Source: an uncultured Bacteroidota bacterium
GTDB taxonomy: Bacteria; Bacteroidota; Bacteroidia; Chitinophagales; Chitinophagaceae
Assembly (NCBI GenBank): GCA_903905685.1
Contig: CAIVHI010000198.1
Span: 1-12,265, forward strand
Direction: 5' to 3'
Length of the DNA: 12,265 nucleotides
Below, piece by piece: positions 1-7,039 of this stretch. The notes beneath the pieces are model-generated. The model was given only the letters and a program-made list of their open reading frames with translations. It did not search any database and was not told where the DNA came from. Both the position numbers and the translations under genes were made by a program. Each line of letters opens with the position of its first letter. Within the stretch, counting starts at the first letter, position 1.

Positions 1-28
1 AGAAGTTCCATTAAACGAAAGGAGTGCT

Positions 29-36
29 TATATTTG
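29..36 (+). promoter_or_regulatory. Possible -7 promoter element for the secreted-protein/barrel operon
   Basis: TATATTTG matches the Bacteroidota -7 consensus TAnnTTTG. A -33 TTTG/TTG would be expected about 20 bases upstream, but that stretch (around 4-9) reads AGTTCC and does not match. If the element is real, transcription would start near 40-43 and give a leader of about 120 nt containing the inverted repeats at 45-133. The motif is short and can occur by chance in AT-rich DNA. Confidence 0.3.
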
Positions 37-44
37 CGATAAAA

Positions 45-133
45 AAAACGCAATTTGACAGCCCATATACCCGGATTTCCGGACAATGGGAGGTTGGCCG
101 GCTCGCAGGATCTTGTCTAAATTATTGCGTTTT
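45..133 (+). repeat. Nested inverted repeats in the 5' leader of the large secreted-protein gene
   Basis: AAAACGCAAT (45-54) is perfectly complementary to ATTGCGTTTT (124-133). Further pairs nest inside it: GACA (57-60) with TGTC (114-117), CCCAT (62-66) with ATGGG (86-90), and CCGG (71-74) with CCGG (79-82) around an ATTT loop. Together they could fold into a long closing stem enclosing at least one hairpin arm, ending about 30 nt before the ATG at 163. It could be a structured mRNA leader, a protein-binding site, or the end of an upstream transcript. I recognise no known riboswitch class. Confidence 0.4.
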
Positions 134-162
134 AACGTTATATATGTTAATTGTTTATTGAT

Positions 163-3100
163 ATGAAAAGGATTTTACAGATTGCGTTGATGGTGGTTAT
201 CGGTAGCTTTCCGCTGGGCTCCAATGCTCAAGTAATCGTTACTACAGCCGGAAACGGCACAGCAGGCCTCACCGGAATTGGCGGCAGTGCTTTTACTGCG
301 GAAATCAATGCGCCGTCCGGCGTAGCAACAGACGCATCCGGGAATCTCTACTTTTCCGATGAAAACAACCATCAAGTGAAGATGGTCAATTCTTGTGGCG
401 TGATTTCGATCGTTGCAGGAAGCGCTTCAGGTGCGTCAGGTAGCACAGGCGACGGAGGTGCTGCCACGGCAGCTTTATTGAATTCGCCTGCGGGTCTGGC
501 ATTTGATGCATCAGGCAATCTGTTTGTTTGCGATAAGGGGAATCAAGTCATAAGGAAAATCAGTACAACAGGCATTATCACTACGGTAGCAGGTACAAAG
601 GGATTCAATGGTAGCACCGGAGACGGTGCTGCAGCCACGCTGGCTAAGCTGGATGCGCCCAAAAGCGTGGCAGTTGACGGCTCGGGAAACCTTTATGTTT
701 CTGACCAAAACAACCATCGCATCAGGAAGGTGAATACGGCCGGAATTATTTCCAACTTTGCCGGTAATTCCTTGGGCCTCAATGGATCAACTGGCGATGG
801 CGGTGCGGCTACTGCCGCTAAATTGAACTATCCCTCGGGGATAGCGCTCGATGCTTCCGGCAATCTGTACATTGCGGATGAAAATAATTCGGAAATCAGG
901 AAAGTAGACGGCACAGGAACCATTACCACAGTTGCCGGAAACCTAACCGCGGGCTTCGCTGGAGACGGCGGTAATGCAACGGCTGCCAATCTCAATTTCC
1001 CAACAGGCGTTTATGTAGATGCCGCTTCCAGCAAACTCTATATTGCCGATCAATCCAACAATAAGATAAGAGTGGTTACTGCCGCCGGTGTGATTTCTAC
1101 GGTTGCCGGTTCATCCACTACTTCCGGCTATTCGGGAGACAACGGCGCTCCGACTGCAGCAGTCTTGAATGCGCCTTACTTTGTGTCAGGCAATGCATCA
1201 GGCAGAATCTTTTTCTCCGATAAGAACAATAATAGGGTTCGCACGATGTTCACGAACCATGCACCTACGTTCATTAATGGTCACAGCCAAACGTCTACTA
1301 CTTGTGCAAATTCAGTTGCTGTCTCCATCAATGGTTTCTTGGCAGCGCATGACACCGATGGTGGTCAGTCGATCACTTGGACTGTGCTGAGTGCCCCCCA
1401 TCATGGAGCTATCACCGGAACATTCACGGCGGTTTCCACCGGCTGTGGTTCTATCACACCGGCTGGCTTGGCCTATACGCCTACTACTGGATATAGCGGT
1501 ACCGATTCTTTCAAAATGTCCGTAAGCGATGGAACTACCTATGATTCCACAACAATCGTCTATACCATTACTCCGCTTCCTAACGCCGGCGTTATATTGG
1601 GAAACACCACGATATGCTTAGGAACGGCAGGGACTTTGTATGACGCAGTTACTGGTGGTACTTGGAGCCTGTCCAACGGTGATGTTACGCTTGCACCAAT
1701 TGGTAGCGACAGCGTCGTGCTTACATCCGCCGTTCGTGGGTTAGACACCCTTACTTACACCGTGAGTGGTGGCGGTTGCAATGCACAAGTATCCAAGACC
1801 ATTGTAGTCGGTCCATATGTCAGCAATATCGTTACGCCCAATGCAGGTCATTTCTGTATCGGGAATACCTACACCATGAAAGATTCCGTAGCATCGGGAA
1901 CTTGGTCGAGCAGTGACACGACGATTGCTAAAATCAGTGCGCTCGGGGTGGTCACTCCGGTAGCTGCAGGAACTGCCACCATCGCCTACTCATTGGTAGC
2001 TTGCGGTTCGTTGGTTGATGCTACCCAAGTGGTGAGTGTTGGTACCAGCCCTGCACCGGCCACCATTACGGGTAGTGCCATTGTTTGTCCCGCTTCTACC
2101 ACCACACTTACCCCAAGCGTAACCGGCGGTTCTTGGAGCGCGAGCAATGCCAATGCGTCCGTTGCTGCCGGGGTTGTATCTTATGGTGTTGCCGGCGTCG
2201 ATACGGTTTCTTACACGGTTACCACAGGGTCATGTAGTGCAACCACGACACTTGCCGTTGTTACCGCTCCCTATGCAGGTGTAATCACAGGTTCGAATCT
2301 TTCCTGTTTGTCGAATGCAAGGTCTACAACGCTGAGCGATGTGGTTCCCGGCGGGAAATGGATGAGTCAAAATACTGCAATTGCTACCATAGATTCCAAT
2401 ACCGGCGTTATCACTGCCGTAACTTCCGGTAGCGTATTCATCACCTACATGGTGCCTTTCACCACCTGTGGCGACACCGCATATGCTACCAAAAGCATCA
2501 ATGTAAGGGCTTCGCCGGCGGTGCCTAGTCCAATCATTACCACGACCTCAACAATCTGTCAGGGATCATCCATAACGGTATCCGACACCACTGCAGGAGG
2601 CACTTGGAGTGCAACCCCAACTTCTCTCGCCGGCTTGGTGACTACAGGTAGTGATTCCGCAATAGTGTCAGGCTTGTCAGGCGGCACTGCATTGATTAGT
2701 TATTCCGTTACGGCCAATGCGTGCGTTTCTTCGCGTGTTCTAACTGTAACAATCAGTCCGTTGCCAACGGTTGCCCAAATTACCGGCTCCACCAATGCTT
2801 GTGTGAGCGCATCTCGCGATACGCTTTTTGATGCTACGTCGGGTGGTACATGGAGCAGTACGAATACGGCTCTGGCAACCATTGGTGCCACCACAGGTAT
2901 CATTACCGGGGCTAGCGCCGGTACGGTCACTATGGACTACTCGGTGTCCAATTCGTGTGGCACGACTACGGTTACCAAGGTCGTTACCGTGAATCCTGCA
3001 CCAAATGCAGGCACCATCAGTGGGCCGTCAAGCGTTTGCGTGAATCAAACCATAACGCTTTCCGAAACCGTCTCTACTGGTTCTTGGTCTCACCTTTCTC

Positions 3101-5478
3101 CCCATTGCGGTATTTTCCCTTCGGGTGCCGTAGTTGGGCTTAGCGGTGGGTCCGATACCATTTCCTTCTACATTGGTACCGCATATTGCGGTACAGCCAC
3201 CGCAAAATTCCCCATTACCATCAACCCACTTCCAGTTAAGGGGTCAATCCTCGGACCCGCTGCAATCTGCACCGGAGTGACGACAACTTTTGCAGACTCC
3301 AACTTTACAGGCACCGGTGTTTGGTCGCTCCTTAATCACGACACGGCGAGTATTACTTCCACGGTTGACACCTTTGGTTTGGTTACCGGTTTAGGAGTTG
3401 GAACCGACACGCTCAAATTCGTGGTTACCGATTTGGTTCATGGTTGCGGCAAAGACAGTACCTATAGGGTGCTTACTGTGTCTGAGTCTCCGGTAGCCGG
3501 CATAATCCTTGGCGATTCCATCCTTTGTACCGGTTCCAATGAAGGTTTGCGTGATACGCTTTCGAATGTGTCCACCGGTCACTGGAATACTAAGAATACT
3601 GCGGCTTCCATCAATGCCGCAACCGGATTGTTGAGTGCGCATCACCCGGGACTCGATACGGTAACCTATACTGTTTCAACGCCGAGTTGCGGATCAAGTG
3701 TTGTCACGTTTAGTGTTTCCGTGAAGCAGGTACCGGCTGCCACCGCCATAACCGGCCCGTCGGTCGTCTGTTTGGGGACCATCGATACCTTTAAAGAAGT
3801 TGCTACCGGTTATAGTTCCATCAAGTGGTACAGCGTGTCCAGCTCCGGCTACATCAACCTTACTACGGGAGCCATGCACGGTTTGCATCCGGGTACCGAC
3901 AGCATTTTGTGCGTGGTCGCCTCCCAATACTGTGGTTCCGATTCCGTTTATAAATCCATTTCCATCAACCCATTACCAAATGCGGGTAACATCTCGGCAC
4001 CCCATTCTTCAATTTGTGTCGGTGTTACCGATACGCTAATCGATGCCAGTACGGGTGGTGTTTGGTCAGTCAAGTTGCATAATACTACAATCGACACGGT
4101 AACCATCCCAGGTTATCTTGCCGGCGTTGCAAAAGCCACCAAGGCCGGTGTAGACACCGTAGTTTATACGGTAACGAATGTATGTGGAACGGCCGTTCAA
4201 ACATACGCCCTAACCATCAATGGTTTGGCATCAGCCGGCAAGATATCTGGCAGGGTAAGCTTATGTCAGCATGATTCTGTAGCCTACGCCGATACCGCCT
4301 CAGGTGGTTTGTGGTTGGTTACGAACAATTTGGCCCAAGTATTGAACAGTGGAAAGGTGAGGGCAGATTCAGTAGGCAAGGATACCGTACTTTATGTGTT
4401 GACCAATATTTGCAGTTCGGATACCGTCAAGTTGCCAATTACAATTGGTATGGCTCCATATGCTGGGATTATTAGGGGCAATGTTGGAAAGCTGTGTAAG
4501 GGCGACCAGATCTCCTTGTCCGACAGCATTGCGGGAGGCGTATGGTCGCACACGGGCCATGTCATTTCTTTGAGTTCGCGTCCCGACACGGGAATCGTTA
4601 GGGCGGTGAACGCGGGAGTGGACACCATACGTTATCGGTATACCAATAGTTGCGGAGCTGATACTGCGGCGGTAGTCATTTCCGTCAATCCCCTGCCTAC
4701 AGCACCTGCAATAACGACACACACGGGGTCGCGCCTATGTTTGAATACGATGTATCAGAACTTTGGTGTGGATTCCATTCCCGATAGTGGTTATTCGTAC
4801 AAATGGTCGGTTACGAACGGGGAGTTGTATGCTACCGATTCCAGCCACCAATACTGTTTGGTGAGCTTTAACCAGCCGGGCTATAGTTACGTCAAAATAG
4901 AAAATCAGAATCGTGCTACCGGTTGCCGCCTTGCTGACAGCGTAAAGGTGTATGTTGATTCCACGAGTTCGGCTCCGATGTCGTCTGTTATCTACGTTAG
5001 CCCTGAATTCTTCAGTTTGGATAATTCGGCCACTTCTTATCTGTGGGGTTATGATGACGCCAAGACAAAAGATTCTACTTCGTTCCCCGGGGAAATCAAT
5101 CAAAGCTATTATAATCCCTCTCCCGACTTCAAACACTACTACTATTGGGTGATTTTGAACTACGGCAAGTGCTACCAGAAAGTGTATTTCAATGCACCGA
5201 CAGGTGTTCAGGAAGTTCCGACGTCTACCGAGGGTGTAGAGATGAAGTTGTTCCCGAATCCCACCAACGGCTCTTTCAATGTTGAAGTGCTAGGTGGTGC
5301 AATGGGCATGGAGTTCAGTGTGAGCGTAATGGATATTACGGGCAAGGAATTGAGGGCTCAAATGCTGCAGGATGGCAAAGGAAATGTGGATGTCAACGGT
5401 GTTGCACCGGGTCTTTACATGGTAGTATTGCGTAGCGGGAACCTGAAGTTGGTTACGAAAACAATTGTAAAAAATTAG
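163..5478 (+). CDS. Giant T9SS-secreted protein with NHL propeller and Ig-like repeats
   Basis: The ATG at 163 is preferred over an in-frame TTG at 151, because it puts a Sec signal peptide at the very N-terminus (MKR, hydrophobic core, SNAQ near residue 23). The product is 1771 aa. Domains in order: six NHL-type repeats (about 24-364, signature DASGNLY.(S/A)D.NN..IRK), enough for a closed six-bladed propeller; a cadherin/Big-like module with AHDTDGG and YTPTTGYSGTDSF (365-470); about 13 Ig-like repeats of roughly 80 aa (474-1512); a divergent PKD-like module (1513-1605); a Tyr-rich linker; and a T9SS type A sorting tail (1693-1771) with LFPNPTNG, DITGK, GLYMV and a basic end. The tail implies export across the outer membrane by T9SS and release or anchoring at the surface. 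No catalytic motif is visible, so an adhesin or ligand-binding role is inferred. The barrel gene follows 15 bp after the stop and is probably co-transcribed. No Shine-Dalgarno sequence is seen, as is usual in this phylum. Sure of the domains and export route, not of the ligand. Confidence 0.93.
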   Translation: MKRILQIALMVVIGSFPLGSNAQVIVTTAGNGTAGLTGIGGSAFTAEINAPSGVATDASGNLYFSDENNHQVKMVNSCGVISIVAGSASGASGSTGDGGAATAALLNSPAGLAFDASGNLFVCDKGNQVIRKISTTGIITTVAGTKGFNGSTGDGAAATLAKLDAPKSVAVDGSGNLYVSDQNNHRIRKVNTAGIISNFAGNSLGLNGSTGDGGAATAAKLNYPSGIALDASGNLYIADENNSEIRKVDGTGTITTVAGNLTAGFAGDGGNATAANLNFPTGVYVDAASSKLYIADQSNNKIRVVTAAGVISTVAGSSTTSGYSGDNGAPTAAVLNAPYFVSGNASGRIFFSDKNNNRVRTMFTNHAPTFINGHSQTSTTCANSVAVSINGFLAAHDTDGGQSITWTVLSAPHHGAITGTFTAVSTGCGSITPAGLAYTPTTGYSGTDSFKMSVSDGTTYDSTTIVYTITPLPNAGVILGNTTICLGTAGTLYDAVTGGTWSLSNGDVTLAPIGSDSVVLTSAVRGLDTLTYTVSGGGCNAQVSKTIVVGPYVSNIVTPNAGHFCIGNTYTMKDSVASGTWSSSDTTIAKISALGVVTPVAAGTATIAYSLVACGSLVDATQVVSVGTSPAPATITGSAIVCPASTTTLTPSVTGGSWSASNANASVAAGVVSYGVAGVDTVSYTVTTGSCSATTTLAVVTAPYAGVITGSNLSCLSNARSTTLSDVVPGGKWMSQNTAIATIDSNTGVITAVTSGSVFITYMVPFTTCGDTAYATKSINVRASPAVPSPIITTTSTICQGSSITVSDTTAGGTWSATPTSLAGLVTTGSDSAIVSGLSGGTALISYSVTANACVSSRVLTVTISPLPTVAQITGSTNACVSASRDTLFDATSGGTWSSTNTALATIGATTGIITGASAGTVTMDYSVSNSCGTTTVTKVVTVNPAPNAGTISGPSSVCVNQTITLSETVSTGSWSHLSPHCGIFPSGAVVGLSGGSDTISFYIGTAYCGTATAKFPITINPLPVKGSILGPAAICTGVTTTFADSNFTGTGVWSLLNHDTASITSTVDTFGLVTGLGVGTDTLKFVVTDLVHGCGKDSTYRVLTVSESPVAGIILGDSILCTGSNEGLRDTLSNVSTGHWNTKNTAASINAATGLLSAHHPGLDTVTYTVSTPSCGSSVVTFSVSVKQVPAATAITGPSVVCLGTIDTFKEVATGYSSIKWYSVSSSGYINLTTGAMHGLHPGTDSILCVVASQYCGSDSVYKSISINPLPNAGNISAPHSSICVGVTDTLIDASTGGVWSVKLHNTTIDTVTIPGYLAGVAKATKAGVDTVVYTVTNVCGTAVQTYALTINGLASAGKISGRVSLCQHDSVAYADTASGGLWLVTNNLAQVLNSGKVRADSVGKDTVLYVLTNICSSDTVKLPITIGMAPYAGIIRGNVGKLCKGDQISLSDSIAGGVWSHTGHVISLSSRPDTGIVRAVNAGVDTIRYRYTNSCGADTAAVVISVNPLPTAPAITTHTGSRLCLNTMYQNFGVDSIPDSGYSYKWSVTNGELYATDSSHQYCLVSFNQPGYSYVKIENQNRATGCRLADSVKVYVDSTSSAPMSSVIYVSPEFFSLDNSATSYLWGYDDAKTKDSTSFPGEINQSYYNPSPDFKHYYYWVILNYGKCYQKVYFNAPTGVQEVPTSTEGVEMKLFPNPTNGSFNVEVLGGAMGMEFSVSVMDITGKELRAQMLQDGKGNVDVNGVAPGLYMVVLRSGNLKLVTKTIVKN
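232..1254 (+). repeat. Six NHL repeats coding for a predicted beta-propeller
   Basis: Within the secreted protein, six units share a core such as GVATDASGNLYFSD, GLAFDASGNLFVCD, SVAVDGSGNLYVSD, GIALDASGNLYIAD, GVYVDAASSKLYIAD and FVSGNASGRIFFSD, each followed by NN/GN..(I/V)(R/K). Loops of the form AG...G(S)TGDGG.AT.A.L..P link the units. Six copies would close one six-bladed propeller, a fold used for protein, carbohydrate or nucleic-acid binding. The last unit is the most diverged. Confidence 0.85.
1582..4698 (+). repeat. Array of about 13 Ig-like repeats with conserved Cys...Trp...Cys
   Basis: About 13 units of roughly 80 residues follow the plan (N)AG.I.G...(I/V)C.G...L.D...GG.WS...(A).I....G.V.G...G..T(I/V).Y.V...CG....., ending in a (N)PLP-like linker. 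Each unit keeps an early Cys, a central Trp and a late Cys. The spacing would suit a disulfide or buried Ig core. The copies are diverged at DNA level, so this is an old array rather than a recent expansion. Similar GGTWSS repeats are common in Chitinophagaceae surface proteins (family knowledge). Confidence 0.85.
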
Positions 5479-5493
5479 AAAACTGAGTTGTTT

Positions 5494-6546
5494 ATGAAAA
5501 GGAAACTGCTGTATGCCGGATGTGCGTTATTGCTTACGGTTTCGGGTGCAAATGCGCAAATGCGGGGTTATTTCCAGAGTGGTACCGATGGCTATGCTCA
5601 GGTAGACGTGCTTTATGGTAGCCTCACCAACTCGTTTTCGCGCGCCAAACTGGAGGCTGCTTACAGTAACTATTGTAAGGCCTATGATGGTAAGTTGAGT
5701 TTTACGGATGGTAAGTCGGTAGGATTTAGTGCCAAGGTAGGGTACTATCTGAATGAAAGTAAGACTTTCGGTGTGACCGTCGGCCTTATTTATCAACGAC
5801 AGTCGGGCACGATGAATTTGGATACCTTCCATGTTGAATATCAATCGGTTGATTCTAAGAAGCGTGTTTTCCGTCAGTTGCTTTCTTTACATCCGGTTTC
5901 GGAGACCATCAATTCGCAGAATATCAGTTTGCCGTTTATGGCACACTACCAAAAGAAGTTCTCAGAAAGCTTTTTCATAGGTATCGATGCCGGCATTTTG
6001 TATAACGTCAGCATGTCTTCTGATTATTCATCGAATTCTACGATGAATGAAGAGGCCATCTATCAGTACAACTCCACAACCAAAACATTCGTATACAATT
6101 CAAGTCCAACCCCATCGGGTCCCGGCTATATCCCCATTACTTTGGCACAGTATTACAAGACTTACCCGAAAGGGAACGCTCCGGGAGCCTACCTTACCAC
6201 CTATGGTGATAATTTTGGTGCCAACGTTGGTCTGAACAAGCCCCTTACGGGCAAAACGGGTAGTGCCAATTATTCCAACGGGAGCATTGGTTATTTGATA
6301 GAGCCCTCGGCCAATTTTCAACTTACCGACCTGACGTTCTTATGTATCGGTATGTATTATGCTTATCAGGACATCAACAATGTTGGCAATTCGAAGAAAC
6401 AGTTGGTAACCGGTAAGGCGGTTTTCAATGGTTTGGTGAATGGCACGACCTCCGTGCAAGGCACTTCAATTGGCGTGAGTGTAGGTGTAAAGTATGCTCT
6501 TAGGGGTAGGTCGGCCACCATCATGGATTACGTAGAGAAGTATTGA
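5494..6546 (+). CDS. Outer-membrane beta-barrel protein (OMP_b-brl type)
   Basis: The start is the ATG at 5494; an in-frame TTG lies 6 nt upstream, but the ATG places MKRK directly before the signal peptide hydrophobic core. The product is 350 aa. Residues 1-22 form a Sec signal peptide ending in ANAQ. The rest alternates short amphipathic strands (GFSAKVGYYLNESKTFGVTVGLIYQ, shown as GFSAKVGYY and TFGVTVGLIY; SFFIGIDAGILYNV; SIGVSVGVKYAL) with long Ser/Thr/Asn/Tyr-rich loops at about 170-260. This is typical of Bacteroidota outer-membrane barrels. It lacks the opening motifs of PorP/SprF that I would expect, so I do not assign it there. After the likely last strand there is a charged tail of about 14 residues ending in EKY. 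It lies 15 bp after the T9SS-secreted protein, is followed by tandem stops TGA TAG and a terminator, and is probably the second gene of that operon. A role as anchor or partner of that protein is inference. Confidence 0.8.
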   Translation: MKRKLLYAGCALLLTVSGANAQMRGYFQSGTDGYAQVDVLYGSLTNSFSRAKLEAAYSNYCKAYDGKLSFTDGKSVGFSAKVGYYLNESKTFGVTVGLIYQRQSGTMNLDTFHVEYQSVDSKKRVFRQLLSLHPVSETINSQNISLPFMAHYQKKFSESFFIGIDAGILYNVSMSSDYSSNSTMNEEAIYQYNSTTKTFVYNSSPTPSGPGYIPITLAQYYKTYPKGNAPGAYLTTYGDNFGANVGLNKPLTGKTGSANYSNGSIGYLIEPSANFQLTDLTFLCIGMYYAYQDINNVGNSKKQLVTGKAVFNGLVNGTTSVQGTSIGVSVGVKYALRGRSATIMDYVEKY

Positions 6547-6570
6547 TAGCTGTACGTTACTTTAGAATTT

Positions 6571-6605
6571 TGAGCCGGACATTAGATGTCCGGCTCACTT
6601 TTTTT
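6571..6605 (+). terminator. Rho-independent terminator of the secreted-protein/barrel operon
   Basis: TGAGCCGGACAT (6571-6582), loop TAG, ATGTCCGGCTCA (6586-6597): a perfect 12-bp stem followed, after one C, by seven T (6599-6605). It begins 24 bases after the barrel stop codon. Confidence 0.93.
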
Positions 6606-6976
6606 AGGGTTCCATCGCCTGCTTATACGGCGGGTGCCCCGTAGACGTATCAAATCTCGGGTGTACATCGTGGCCCTGTCGGTAGTTCGCTGCGGTAACT
6701 TCTTGCGTCAAATGAGCGAGTTTCATTCGACGGAGCAATTTATTTGTTATTCGATATTGGGGCCACGGCCAGCATTGGGGTTGCCGAATTGAAGATTACA
6801 TCCTGGTAAAGGGCATATAAAGGGCTGGTATGCCCGACGGGATTTTGGATGGAATTGAGTCTTTCCCTCGTTGTATTGGGACGATTTGGGGTTCTGTCTA
6901 GCGGGTGTCGTGGCAATATGGGGCTGTATTATTTATGGTTGGAGATTTCCTTGTTGTCGTTGGCCGTGTAACGAAG
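6606..6976. other. Gene-free stretch between two convergent transcription units
   Basis: About 370 bases lie between the barrel operon terminator and the hairpin ending the minus-strand low-complexity gene. Short open frames exist, such as 6586-6792 on the plus strand, but that one starts inside the terminator stem, and none shows a recognisable protein or clear start context. One imperfect structural feature is visible: GGGCATA (6811-6817) complementary to TATGCCC (6829-6835). I see no tRNA and no convincing TAnnTTTG promoter. It may be spacer, a decayed gene, or an unrecognised small RNA. Confidence 0.5.
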
Positions 6977-7014
6977 AAGGGGATGTGTCCCGCTAACCCG
7001 AGACACATCCCCTT
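6977..7014 (-). terminator. Hairpin terminator of the low-complexity protein gene
   Basis: AAGGGGATGTGTC (6977-6989) and GACACATCCCCTT (7002-7014) form a perfect 13-bp stem with a 12-base loop. It lies 25 bases past the stop codon of the minus-strand gene. The T-tract on the minus strand after the stem is poor (CTTCGTTAC), so termination may be less efficient or factor-assisted. The matching AA/TT base of the stem supplies some U residues. Confidence 0.7.
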
Positions 7015-7039
7015 GAAATTACTTGTCCTAAGGCGTGGC

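Noticed and set aside
1..58. Short open frames at the left edge (ending at 42 or 58) as the tail of an upstream gene
   Set aside because: Two frames are equally possible over fewer than 20 codons and neither is recognisable.
1582..4698. Periodic pattern that might suggest a CRISPR array or recent tandem duplication
   Set aside because: Periodicity is at protein level (about 80 aa). DNA copies are strongly diverged, and there are no short identical repeats with spacers.
4735..5136. 133-codon minus-strand frame, and the neighbouring one at 4369-4722
   Set aside because: Both are antisense to the continuous Ig-repeat and PKD-like coding frame, with no independent evidence.
5494..6546. Assignment of the barrel protein to PorP/SprF
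   Set aside because: The gene context is suggestive, but the mature N-terminus lacks the Gln- and Asn-Pro-rich opening expected for that family.
6586..6792. 68-codon plus-strand frame after the barrel gene
   Set aside because: Its ATG lies inside the terminator stem, and the translation has no recognisable features.
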